Position numbers and translations under genes: made by a program. From NCBI GenBank assembly GCA_938041035.1, contig CALHYX010000051.1, positions 58,905 through 122,904 of the forward strand: a DNA stretch of 64,000 nucleotides, given 5' to 3'. Source of the stretch: an uncultured Acidimicrobiales bacterium. Lineage in GTDB: Bacteria; Actinomycetota; Acidimicrobiia; Acidimicrobiales; SHLQ01. The notes under the pieces were generated by a model that was not told the DNA's origin, searched no databases, and saw only the letters and a program-made list of their open reading frames with translations. Below, in pieces: positions 24,674 to 32,895 of this stretch. How positions within the stretch are numbered: position 1 is the stretch's first letter; the number at the start of each line of letters is the position of its first letter.

Positions 24674-26310
24674 CGGCTATTCGGCTGTGCCTCGGTCGCG
24701 GTGTCGGGTGGCGGCTGCGAAGCGGTATCCGTCGGCGGTGGCGGGGCTGGAGGTGGTGACGGAGCCGCGGGTGGGCTGACAACGCTCGGCGGGGACACCG
24801 ATGCAGGCGGCAACGAGGTGGTGCCGGCGGGCACGCTGGCACCGGGCGGTGACACCGATGCGGGTGGCAGGGTGGTCGAACCGCCCGGTTGGCCGGTGGT
24901 GGTGGGCCCGGTGTCGGTCGGTGGTGGCGCGGGGGGTACCACGGGTCGGGTGGCCGGCGGGGCGGTCGCGACGGGACGGGTGGCGGGCGGCAGGGTCGGC
25001 AGCGTCGTCGCCGGCGGATCGATCGGTGGGTCGGGAGCCGTGGGGACGACCGAACCACCCTCGCTCCACCGCCCGACCAGGCTGGCCGAGCCGCCCTGAT
25101 TCAAGAAAAACGCGACGTCGAGCGGTCGCCGCACCTGCGTGTCGCGATCGAACGTCGTCTTGCCGAGGGCGAGGTCGACGTCGTCGAACCCGCGCAGTGC
25201 GGCGGCTATCTCGGCGGGCACCTCCGAGTCGGCCTGTTCGATCGCGGTCACGATCGCCTCCATCGCCGACCGGCCCGCGAGGTGCAGCATCGGCGTATCG
25301 GCCGCGTCGGTGGACGCCGCCAACCAAAACACGTTGTCGACATCGGCGGCATCGCCCGTCCCCATGGCGTCGGCCCCCGACGCGCTGACGAGGATTGCCT
25401 GTTCGAAGGTGTCGCGGACACGCTTGGCCACGTCGGGCACCGCACCCGGATCGAGACACAACACCACGCCATCGACGCGGGCGAAGCGTTCGATACTCGA
25501 CGCAACCTCGACCGGCGTGGTGGCGCCGTCGCCGACTTCGAGCCGGGTTCGGGTCACGCCTCCGGCGCCGGAGAAGAAGGTCTCGAACGCCGAACAGGTC
25601 GCGTCGCTCGCCGCGTCGGCCAGCCCGGAGACGGTGGCCACCGAGTCCCATTCCGCGGCCAGCGCCGACTCGGCGAGCAGCCGTCCCTGAACCTCCGCGT
25701 CGAGGCCGAGGTTGAACACCAGCTCACCGGCGGCCGAACTGACGTCGGCGGTGGTGGCACAGGCGCTCACGGCGAGCATCCCCTGACCCGAGGCCCGCGT
25801 CGCCACCGGGGCGGCCACCTCGGCGTCGCACCCCACGATGACCGCCGAAGCATCGACGTTGACCAACCGACCGATGGCGTCCAGAGCCCGGTCGACATCG
25901 GACCCGGTGTCGAACACCCGCAACTCGATCGCCTGGCCGAGGGGAAGGTCACCCTCGTTGATCTCGGTGGCCGCTTCGAGAATCGCGTCACCGATCGCCT
26001 CCTCAACCGCACGGTTTGGCCCGGTGGCATCGAGAACGACACCGACGATGATCGTTTCCGGAGCGTCCTCGAACTCGATGCCCTCGAACGCACTGCCCGG
26101 GATGACCCGCTCGACCCCCGGCGATGCGCCGTCGCCCTGGTCGGCGGCACCGTCCGACGAGCACCCGGCGAGGACGAGAGCAGCAGCGCCGAGCACCGCC
26201 GCCAGGTTTGTGCCTCGCCCACGCCAGGTCACCGCGCCAGTCGGCCGCAGGGCGTTACCAGCGCGTCGGCGCGAGCCGCGGGATCGGGGGGATTTCGTCG
26301 AGTTCGACAC
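24670..26310 (-). CDS. Periplasmic-binding-protein-like lipoprotein with Pro/Thr-rich tail
   Basis: A 546-residue lipoprotein. An Arg-rich n-region is followed by the signal AAALVLAGC (lipobox Cys about 49). Residues 85-400 form a type I periplasmic-binding fold as in Leu/Ile/Val receptors (VGVVLDATGPNRAVEEAIG, VIVGCDAEVAAPVA, VVLCLDPGAVPDVAKR, VFWLAASTDAA). The last 130 residues are a low-complexity Pro/Thr/Ser tail with TTLPPASVSPPG and TSLPPASVSPPS copies, a likely extracellular spacer. No ABC permease or ATPase gene is adjacent, so it may be an orphan receptor. The GTG at 26310 is the longest start; a GTG at 26232 is possible. Confidence 0.75.
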   Translation of the reverse strand: MSNSTKSPRSRGSRRRAGNALRPTGAVTWRGRGTNLAAVLGAAALVLAGCSSDGAADQGDGASPGVERVIPGSAFEGIEFEDAPETIIVGVVLDATGPNRAVEEAIGDAILEAATEINEGDLPLGQAIELRVFDTGSDVDRALDAIGRLVNVDASAVIVGCDAEVAAPVATRASGQGMLAVSACATTADVSSAAGELVFNLGLDAEVQGRLLAESALAAEWDSVATVSGLADAASDATCSAFETFFSGAGGVTRTRLEVGDGATTPVEVASSIERFARVDGVVLCLDPGAVPDVAKRVRDTFEQAILVSASGADAMGTGDAADVDNVFWLAASTDAADTPMLHLAGRSAMEAIVTAIEQADSEVPAEIAAALRGFDDVDLALGKTTFDRDTQVRRPLDVAFFLNQGGSASLVGRWSEGGSVVPTAPDPPIDPPATTLPTLPPATRPVATAPPATRPVVPPAPPPTDTGPTTTGQPGGSTTLPPASVSPPGASVPAGTTSLPPASVSPPSVVSPPAAPSPPPAPPPPTDTASQPPPDTATEAQPNSR

Positions 26311-26450
26311 AGCCTGCTCATGCTACGGAATGGCGGATGCAGTCGGGGTGACACCCCGCCGCCACACTTCGAACCGCGCCCGGCGCTGTGGTAGCCAAGG
26401 GAAGCCGCTCGAGCGGCCAAGCCGGCGCGCTTTGCGCTTCGAACCTGGGG

Positions 26451-26534
26451 GATCACATGCCGGATAGCACCGCGGATCACATGCCGGATCAGACGGCGGA
26501 TCACACGGCGGATCACGCGGCGGATCACACCGCA
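26451..26534. repeat. 12-bp tandem repeat covering the start of the PEP-mobile-domain gene
   Basis: Seven imperfect copies of a 12-base unit (core GATCACACGGCG) begin in the ribosome-site region and run into the coding region, encoding repeated A-D-H-(T/M/A) tetrapeptides. The first and third copies both contain an in-frame ATG. Unit length is a multiple of three, so copy-number changes would not break the frame. Confidence 0.9.
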
Positions 26535-28334
26535 TCCGGGCCGACGAACGCATCGGGCAGCCGCGAACCGACGCTTCGCCCCGTCGGCGACGGTCTGTAC
26601 ATCGACGACACTCCCAGCCGGCGCTACCCCGTGTACACGCGCGGCAACGCCGGCGAGGTGTACCCCGAGGTCTTTTACCCGCTGTCGTGGTCGCTCACCG
26701 CCGCCGATGGCGACGATGCGTTCCTGCGCTCGTCCTATCGTTCCGGCATCACGACGCCCGAGGACTTCACCGAGCCCGACACCGCCAAGATCAGCGGCGT
26801 GTTCGCGGGATACGCCTATCTCAACCTGTCCTACACCCGCATGGTCGCCCAACGAATGCTCGGAGCGACCGTGGACGATGTCGACCGCGCCGTGTTGGGC
26901 AACTCCGAGGCCCCGCCGTATGTGCCCCACCCCGACGACAAGAACCTGCGGGCCACCCTGCGAGGTGCCCGGTACGCATGGCAGACCCTGCGCACGACGG
27001 AACTGCCGCAGCTCACCGAGGACCAGTTGACCGTCGACCGTTGGCTGGCCGGGCTGCCCGATCCGACCACCGCCACCGACGACGAGCTCGTGCGTGAGCT
27101 CGAGGACAGTGCCCTGATCTTCTCGCTGTTCGAGACCCATCTGTTCATCTCCGGCCAGGCCGCGGTGGGGCTCGGAGCGCTTCAGGGTCTGTGCACCGAC
27201 CGGCTCGGCGACGAGTCGCTCGCCATGACCCTGGTCTCGGGCCTGGGCGACGTGGACTCCGCCGCGCCGTCGCTCGAGCTGTGGGACCTCGGTCGACGGG
27301 TGGCCGACAGCAGCGCCCTCACCGCCCTGTTCGACAGCGGCATCGGAACCGTAAGCGAAACCCTCGCTTCGGATGCCACCTCGAACCCCGACCTCGTCGC
27401 CTTCGGAGCCGCGTTCGACCGGTTCATCGATACCCACGGATGCCGTGGCCCCAACGAGTGGGAGTCGGCCTGCGATACCTGGGGCACCCGCCCCGAACTC
27501 CCGCTCGCCATCATCGACCGCATGCGGTTCGCCGACGCCGACCACGATCCCAGCCTCCAGCGCGACCGGCTCCGCCGCGAGCGCGAAGCCGCCAGCGAGG
27601 AGGCCCGAGCCGCGCTCCCCCGCCCGCTGCGCGGCTATTTCGACATGGCCGAACGCACCGCCCAGCTCTTCTTCGTCGGCCGCGAACGGTCCAAGACCAC
27701 CGTCGTTCGCGCTATTCACGGCGTGCGCCTGCTCGCTCGAGAGCTCGGGGCCCGTCTCGCCGATCGCACCCCCGAAGGTCGACCCGACGACCTGTGGTTC
27801 GTCCTCCAGGCCGAGGTCGCCGCCTACCGGCACGACCCGGCCGCCTTCACCGCGACCATCGCCGAGCGGCGCCGCATGCGCGAGACCCTCGCCGAACTCA
27901 TCCCGCCGTTCATCTTCAGCGGCACCATCCCCCCGATCGACGAATGGGAACGGCGCGTTCCTCTCGATGCCGCCGATGCGCCCCCTACGGTCGCGGCGGG
28001 CGAATCGATCACCGGCATCGCCGGCTGCCCGGGTGTGGCTCGGGGGCGAGCCCGGGTCGTTCTCGATCCGGCCGAACCCGGAGACCTCGGTCCCGGCGAC
28101 GTGCTGGTCGCCCCGGCAACCGACCCGGCCTGGACGCCGCTGTTCGTCCCCGCCGAGGCGGTCGTGGTCGATGTCGGCGCCCAGATCAGCCACGCGGTAA
28201 TCGTGTCGCGTGAACTCGGTATCCCCTGTGCGGTGAGCGTTACCGATGCCACCCGCCGAATCCCCGACGGTGCCCTCATCGAGGTCGACGGCACCACCGG
28301 GATCGTCACCGTGATCGACCTCGTGGAGCGCTGA
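26457..28334 (+). CDS. PEP-utilising enzyme mobile-domain protein
   Basis: A 625-residue protein. After a repeat-derived His/Asp-rich leader, a central region (about 60-520) is mostly helical (VYPEVFYPLSWSLT, then FDRFIDTHGCRGPNEWE). The C-terminal 90 residues are a PEP-utiliser mobile domain: GIAGCPGVARGRARVVLDP, VLVAPATDPAWTPLF and AQISHAVIVSRELGIP, whose His is the phospho-carrier of PEP synthase and PPDK. No ATP-grasp or TIM-barrel PEP domain is recognisable. The layout is like that of several rifampin-phosphotransferase-type and PEP-synthase-like partial proteins. ATG at 26457 behind GGGGGATCAC. Four bases separate it from the sulfatase gene. Confidence 0.7.
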   Translation: MPDSTADHMPDQTADHTADHAADHTASGPTNASGSREPTLRPVGDGLYIDDTPSRRYPVYTRGNAGEVYPEVFYPLSWSLTAADGDDAFLRSSYRSGITTPEDFTEPDTAKISGVFAGYAYLNLSYTRMVAQRMLGATVDDVDRAVLGNSEAPPYVPHPDDKNLRATLRGARYAWQTLRTTELPQLTEDQLTVDRWLAGLPDPTTATDDELVRELEDSALIFSLFETHLFISGQAAVGLGALQGLCTDRLGDESLAMTLVSGLGDVDSAAPSLELWDLGRRVADSSALTALFDSGIGTVSETLASDATSNPDLVAFGAAFDRFIDTHGCRGPNEWESACDTWGTRPELPLAIIDRMRFADADHDPSLQRDRLRREREAASEEARAALPRPLRGYFDMAERTAQLFFVGRERSKTTVVRAIHGVRLLARELGARLADRTPEGRPDDLWFVLQAEVAAYRHDPAAFTATIAERRRMRETLAELIPPFIFSGTIPPIDEWERRVPLDAADAPPTVAAGESITGIAGCPGVARGRARVVLDPAEPGDLGPGDVLVAPATDPAWTPLFVPAEAVVVDVGAQISHAVIVSRELGIPCAVSVTDATRRIPDGALIEVDGTTGIVTVIDLVER

Positions 28335-28338
28335 ACCC

Positions 28339-30672
28339 ATGACCACCCCGCACCCGGAATCCGTCGGCAATCGTCCGTATGAGGGATTTGGCGGCGAGGT
28401 CGGCAAGATCTTCGCCACCAGCACCCCGGAGTGGCCCGACTATCCCCACCCGGGCGGGCGGGCCCCGAACATCGTCGTCATGCTCGCCGACGATCTAGGG
28501 TTCGCCGACCTCGGCTGCTACGGATCCGAGATCGCCACCCCGCACATCGACCAGATGGCGAGCGCGGGCGTGCAGATGACCAACTTTCACGTCAACCCGA
28601 TGTGCTCACCCACGAGGGCATCGATGTTGACCGGGCTCAACTCGCATCTCGCCGGCGTGGGTCACGTCTGCCACAGCGATCCCGGTTTCCCCGGGTACGC
28701 GATGGAGATGACCGACCGGGCCGCCACCCTCGCCGAGCTGCTCCGAGACAACGGCTGGGCGACGATGATGGTCGGCAAGTGGCACCTCACCAAGGACTCG
28801 CATCTGTCCGACGGCGCCCCGAAACACTCGTGGCCCCTGCAGAAGGGCTTCGATCGCTTCTACGGCATCCTCGACGGCTTCACAAACTTTCATCACCCGC
28901 ACCGGCTGTACGAGGACAATCACAGCATCGACATCGAGGAGTATCCCGAGGACTACTACTTCACCGACGATCTGACCGATCGGGCCGTGGCGATGATCCG
29001 GGAGTCCAAGGCCGGCGATCCGAGTCGTCCCTTCTTCCTCTACTACGCCCACGGGGCGGTGCACGCGCCGCTCCAGGCGACCGCCGAGGACATCGCCGCC
29101 CAGGCCGGCAACTACGACGCCGGGTGGGATGCGATCCGCGACCGTCGATTCGCCCGCCAACTCGAGTTGGGCATCATGGCCGAGGGCACCGTGTTGCCAC
29201 CGCGCAATCACGAGGACGGTCACGGCGTCGACGCGTGGGCCGACCTCACCGACGACCAGCGCCGCCTGTATGCCCGCTACATGGAGGTCTTCGCCGCCAT
29301 GGTCACCGACGTCGACGACAGCGTCGGGGCGCTGCTCGCCGAACTCGACCGGCTCGGCGAACTCGACAACACCATCTTCGTGTTCACGAGCGACAACGGC
29401 GGGTCCCGCGAGGGCGAGGAGATGGGGACGTCCTCCTATTTCGATGCGTTGCGACTCGCCGCCGGGGTCACCGGCGGGTATGCGAGCCAGGATTTTGATC
29501 TGAGCCGAATCGACCTTGTCGGTGGACCACAGACGCTGCCGCACTATCCGCGGGGTTGGGCGATGGTCTCCAACACGCCGTTCCGGCTGTACAAGATCAA
29601 CACCCACGCCGGCGGCCATCAGGTGCCGTTCGTGATGCAGTGGCCCGCGGGCGACCTGGGTACCGGCATCCGCCGCGACCAGTACCAGCACATCACCGAC
29701 CTGATGCCCACGTTGCTCGAACTCGCCGGCATCGATCGCCCCGAGCAGCACCGCGGCGCGCCCGCGTTGCCGCTCGCGGGCACGAGCATGGTCCCGATGA
29801 TCCGGGACGACGAGCCGTCGGCGCACAACGAGCAGTACATGGAGATGATCGGGCACCGCGGCATGTATCGCGACGGGTGGGAGGCGGTGACCATGCATCT
29901 GCCCCGCACGCCGTTCGGCGACCACGAGTGGGAGCTGTATCACCTCGCCGAAGACCCGACCGAGACCACCGACCTGGCCGAGACCCACCCCGAAAAGCTC
30001 GCCGAGTTGATCGACGCCTTCGACCAGGCGGCGTGGGCGAACCAGGTGTATCCGCTCGACGAGGGCACCGGACTCAAGATGGTGCAGCGACCGCCGTCGG
30101 AGGAGGTCTATGCCCAGCCGGTGACCATCCTCCCGGGCACGCCTCAGCTCGAGCGCTACCGATCCCAGCGATTGATCGACAGCCGCAATTGCCGTATCTC
30201 GGTCGACCTCGCCGGGTTCGTCACCGGAGATCGCGGCTACCTGTTCGCCCACGGCGACCAGGGCGGCGGCTACGGCGCCTACATCCTCGATGACCACCTG
30301 TGGGTCGTGTACTCATCGTTCGGGCGGCTCGCCGAACTCGATGCCGGACCGGTGCCCGGGGGCACGACGGAGATCGTGGTCGACCTGCTGGCCCCCGGAA
30401 ATCGGATGCAGGACGTCGAAGCCCGGATCGGCGGCGAACTGCGGGGTTCGTTGACCGGGCTCGAAATCGTGTTCGCCATGGCCCCGTTTCAGGGCATCGA
30501 TGTGGGTATCAACCGACGGTCGCCGGTGTCGTGGCCCGTGTTCGCGGCCCACGGCCCGTTTGCCTACACCGGAGCGCTCAACTCGGTGACGTTCACGCCC
30601 GGCGACCTGGCGCCCGACGCGGGTGCGCAGTGGATCGATTTCCTACGCGAGAGCGGCACCCGATTCGAATAG
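28339..30672 (+). CDS. Arylsulfatase-type sulfatase
   Basis: A 777-residue sulfatase. Metal-binding Asp pair is in VVMLADDLGFADLG; the formylglycine site is C89-S-P-T-R93 followed by ASMLTGLNSH (the C-x-P-x-R type, needing a formylglycine-generating enzyme). VGKWHLT, YYAHGAVHAPL and TSDNGG are the other active-site stretches. It matches the large arylsulfatase A-like form with a C-terminal beta domain (about 590-777). No signal peptide is seen, so a cytoplasmic location is likely. Directly behind the PEP-mobile-domain gene and probably in one operon. The sulfate ester substrate is unknown. Confidence 0.9.
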   Translation: MTTPHPESVGNRPYEGFGGEVGKIFATSTPEWPDYPHPGGRAPNIVVMLADDLGFADLGCYGSEIATPHIDQMASAGVQMTNFHVNPMCSPTRASMLTGLNSHLAGVGHVCHSDPGFPGYAMEMTDRAATLAELLRDNGWATMMVGKWHLTKDSHLSDGAPKHSWPLQKGFDRFYGILDGFTNFHHPHRLYEDNHSIDIEEYPEDYYFTDDLTDRAVAMIRESKAGDPSRPFFLYYAHGAVHAPLQATAEDIAAQAGNYDAGWDAIRDRRFARQLELGIMAEGTVLPPRNHEDGHGVDAWADLTDDQRRLYARYMEVFAAMVTDVDDSVGALLAELDRLGELDNTIFVFTSDNGGSREGEEMGTSSYFDALRLAAGVTGGYASQDFDLSRIDLVGGPQTLPHYPRGWAMVSNTPFRLYKINTHAGGHQVPFVMQWPAGDLGTGIRRDQYQHITDLMPTLLELAGIDRPEQHRGAPALPLAGTSMVPMIRDDEPSAHNEQYMEMIGHRGMYRDGWEAVTMHLPRTPFGDHEWELYHLAEDPTETTDLAETHPEKLAELIDAFDQAAWANQVYPLDEGTGLKMVQRPPSEEVYAQPVTILPGTPQLERYRSQRLIDSRNCRISVDLAGFVTGDRGYLFAHGDQGGGYGAYILDDHLWVVYSSFGRLAELDAGPVPGGTTEIVVDLLAPGNRMQDVEARIGGELRGSLTGLEIVFAMAPFQGIDVGINRRSPVSWPVFAAHGPFAYTGALNSVTFTPGDLAPDAGAQWIDFLRESGTRFE

Positions 30673-30698
30673 CCGGGCCCGGCGAAGGCCATACGCCA

Positions 30699-30729
30699 CG
30701 GCACCCCGGGTCAAAGACCCGAGGTGCCG
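30699..30729. terminator. Hairpin between convergent genes
   Basis: CGGCACC (30699-30705) pairs with GGTGCCG (30723-30729) and CGGGTC with GACCCG inside it, around an AAA loop and one C-A mismatch, giving a 13-pair stem. It lies 26 bases after the sulfatase stop. A T-rich stretch (30744-30763) follows somewhat later, so a bidirectional or Rho-independent-like terminator is plausible. Confidence 0.6.
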
Positions 30730-30893
30730 AAGCGGAGAGGATTCGTGTTGTCTTTTCTGGTTTGCTTCCGGTCCCAATCGGGACCGAAACCGTGAGGCCG
30801 GACTCTCCGGTCGACCTCGTCGCCTGTGGTTGGCCGCGTCGCTCGATCGTCGGACCTCGTCGTCTGTTCGGCCTGCTGTTCGTTGACCCGGTA

Positions 30894-30939
30894 GCTCGTC
30901 GGCCCGGTGGCTCGTCGGCCTGGTACTCGTCGGCCTAGT
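30894..30939. repeat. 15-bp tandem repeat at the 3' end of the lipoprotein gene
   Basis: Three imperfect copies of CTCGTCGGCCYGGTR lie directly downstream of, and touching, the stop of the minus-strand lipoprotein gene. Confidence 0.65.
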
Positions 30940-32116
30940 AGTCGAACTCAAAGTCGATGGAGGCTCCGGCCGAGACCTGGTCGTCGGTGTAGACACCCAT
31001 GAAGTAGCTGGCGTCGTCCGCGCCTTCCAGGTTGAACCTCACGTACGGGTCGTCCCACTCACCGAAGGTGTAGGGGCCGGAGGGGAACTGCGACTCGATG
31101 TCGGCCACGACCGCCTCGACATCCTCGGTGCCCTCGGCGTCGAACTCGATGTCGAAGTGCATCGTGTTGCGGATGAACGAGTTGGTGTAGATGCTGAACT
31201 CGGTCGGCTCGGCGCCCATCGGTCGGGGCACATCGTTGGCCATCGTGCTCAGGTACCCGAAGAGGGTGAGATCCTCCACGTCGGTCTGACGGAACTCGGC
31301 CTCGAAGTACACGAGTTCCTTCTCGGTCTTCACGACGGTGATGTCCAGCAGACCTTCGGCGTAGGAGCCGCCGGGGCGGGCAAAGTCGAAGAAGGTCACG
31401 AGCGTGCCGTCGTCCTCGGTGCGGTTGGAGGTGCTCTCCAGCTCCCAGGTGCCACCGGCGACGACCTGGGTCTCGAAGAAGTCGGCGAGATCTTCGAAGT
31501 TGGCGTCGGTGACGAACGTTCCCTCGGCCGAAATCGTGCCGGTGGTCTTCTCGTTGTACGAATCCCAGCGGGTGTCGAAGCCCGCGCGCAGCTCCCGCAG
31601 TTCGAGCGCGGTGTTGGGGGGCGTGGGAACATCGTCCGGGAAGAACAACAGTTCCTGAAGGGGATCGACCACGCTGTCGACCGGTCCGTGCAGTCCGGCG
31701 ACGAGATCTCGCCAAGCGAAGATGTCGGCCGGCGATTCCGAGGAGACCGGCGTGTCCGGCGTCGTGTCGCTCGGCCGGTCGGTGGCCTCCGGCGCTTCGG
31801 TCGTCGCCGGGGCCGGCGTCGTCTCGGGCGCCGCGGTCGTCGCCGGGGCTTCGGTCGGCTCGGGCGCTTCGGTCGGCTCGGGGGTTTCGACCGTCTCCGG
31901 TGGCGTGGTCGCCGGGGTGGTGGCCGGGGCCGGGATGGTGTCGTCCACGACCTGGCCGGGAGGCGTGGTCGCTTCGGGCAACACGATCGTGCCGCCGCCA
32001 CCACACGCCGTTGCGGTCAGCCCGAGGGCGACCAGCCCGGCGATGGCTCGGGTTCGGTTGGACCCGGCCTTACCGGTCGTGGCTTGCAGTGTTCGATACT
32101 TCCGTACTCGTCGCAT
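30935..32116 (-). CDS. Secreted lipoprotein of unknown function
   Basis: A 393-residue lipoprotein: basic start, hydrophobic core, lipobox LTATAC (Cys38), then a Pro/Thr/Glu/Ala-rich linker to about residue 125 with EPTEAPEPTEAP-type repeats. The folded part (130-393) is acidic and beta-rich, with two similar halves around FARPGGSYAEGLLDITVVK and FGEWDDPYVRFNLEG. I recognise no family. ATG at 32116 with AGAGGGAA upstream. It is downstream of the ECF sigma gene on the same strand but separated by about 190 bases, so regulation by that sigma factor is only a possibility. Confidence 0.65.
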   Translation of the reverse strand: MRRVRKYRTLQATTGKAGSNRTRAIAGLVALGLTATACGGGGTIVLPEATTPPGQVVDDTIPAPATTPATTPPETVETPEPTEAPEPTEAPATTAAPETTPAPATTEAPEATDRPSDTTPDTPVSSESPADIFAWRDLVAGLHGPVDSVVDPLQELLFFPDDVPTPPNTALELRELRAGFDTRWDSYNEKTTGTISAEGTFVTDANFEDLADFFETQVVAGGTWELESTSNRTEDDGTLVTFFDFARPGGSYAEGLLDITVVKTEKELVYFEAEFRQTDVEDLTLFGYLSTMANDVPRPMGAEPTEFSIYTNSFIRNTMHFDIEFDAEGTEDVEAVVADIESQFPSGPYTFGEWDDPYVRFNLEGADDASYFMGVYTDDQVSAGASIDFEFDY

Positions 32117-32304
32117 ACGTGGTTCCCTCTCCCGGAGCCTTGTGTGGGCCCTCGCGGGCCGCCCGACTAATGGTTCTGCGTTTTTGGTGACAACCGATCC
32201 GACGGCGAGCGGACCCGATCGGTTCGAAATTTGGCACGTTCTTTCCGTATCGGCGTCTGATCAGGGGAAATGAAGCCCACCCCGTCGCCGTCCGCGGCAT
32301 GGCT

Positions 32305-32835
32305 TCATCCGTTCATCAGTCGCCGAAGTCGGCCTCGCGCCTCGTGCACCCGGGACTTCACCGTGCCTTCGGGAATGCCCAACAGCTCGCCGATCTCGGC
32401 GTAGTCGAGGTCACACAGGTCGCGCAGCAGCACCGGCTCGACGAACTTCGGGTCCATCTGTTCGGCCGCTTCCAGCAGGTCGACCCGGGCGCCCACCACG
32501 ACGCTCGGCGTATGCCCGGGGGCCTGGATCTCCGGCGGGGCTTCGAGAACGCTGCGCCGCCGCTTGAGTTTGCGGTAGCAGTCGATCGAGGCGTTGGTGG
32601 TTACCTGAAAGAGCCAGGTCGTGAACTTCGAGCGACCCTCAAACGAGGTGATGCGGCGGCTGACGGCGAAAAGGGCGTCCTGGCAGGCTTCCTCGGCATC
32701 GAGCTCGTTGGGCAGGAAACGACCGGCGCGGGCGAACACGAGAGGGCGGCAGTCGACGAGCAGCTTGTCGAGGGCGCGAGCATCGCCACCGGCCGCGAGC
32801 TTTGCCGTTTCTTCCAGGGCTTCCAGGTCGACCAC
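32305..32835 (-). CDS. ECF-type RNA polymerase sigma factor
   Basis: A 176-residue sigma-70 family protein of extracytoplasmic-function size. Region 2 (about 20-90) has DAEEACQDALFAVSRRI and SKFTTWLFQVTTNASIDCYRK; region 4 (about 120-172) has LRDLCDLDYAEIGELLGIPEGTVKSRVHEARGRL in a helix-turn-helix. No anti-sigma factor with a typical zinc motif is next to it. Instead, a membrane Ser/Thr kinase is encoded divergently from a 60-base shared upstream region, suggesting kinase-linked control. Some ECF groups are known to be paired with Ser/Thr kinases. Confidence 0.9.
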   Translation of the reverse strand: MVDLEALEETAKLAAGGDARALDKLLVDCRPLVFARAGRFLPNELDAEEACQDALFAVSRRITSFEGRSKFTTWLFQVTTNASIDCYRKLKRRRSVLEAPPEIQAPGHTPSVVVGARVDLLEAAEQMDPKFVEPVLLRDLCDLDYAEIGELLGIPEGTVKSRVHEARGRLRRLMNG

Positions 32836-32895
32836 GAAGTTGATCGTAGTTGGACGAAACGCTCAGGTAGCGGCGCAACGCTACGATTGGCATCT

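Noticed and set aside
26451..26534. CRISPR-like repeat array
   Set aside because: Units are 12 bases with no spacers and lie in a coding sequence.
32299..32895. N-terminal extension of the Ser/Thr kinase
   Set aside because: It is antisense to the ECF sigma gene and lacks kinase similarity; GTG 32896 begins the Gly-rich loop region.
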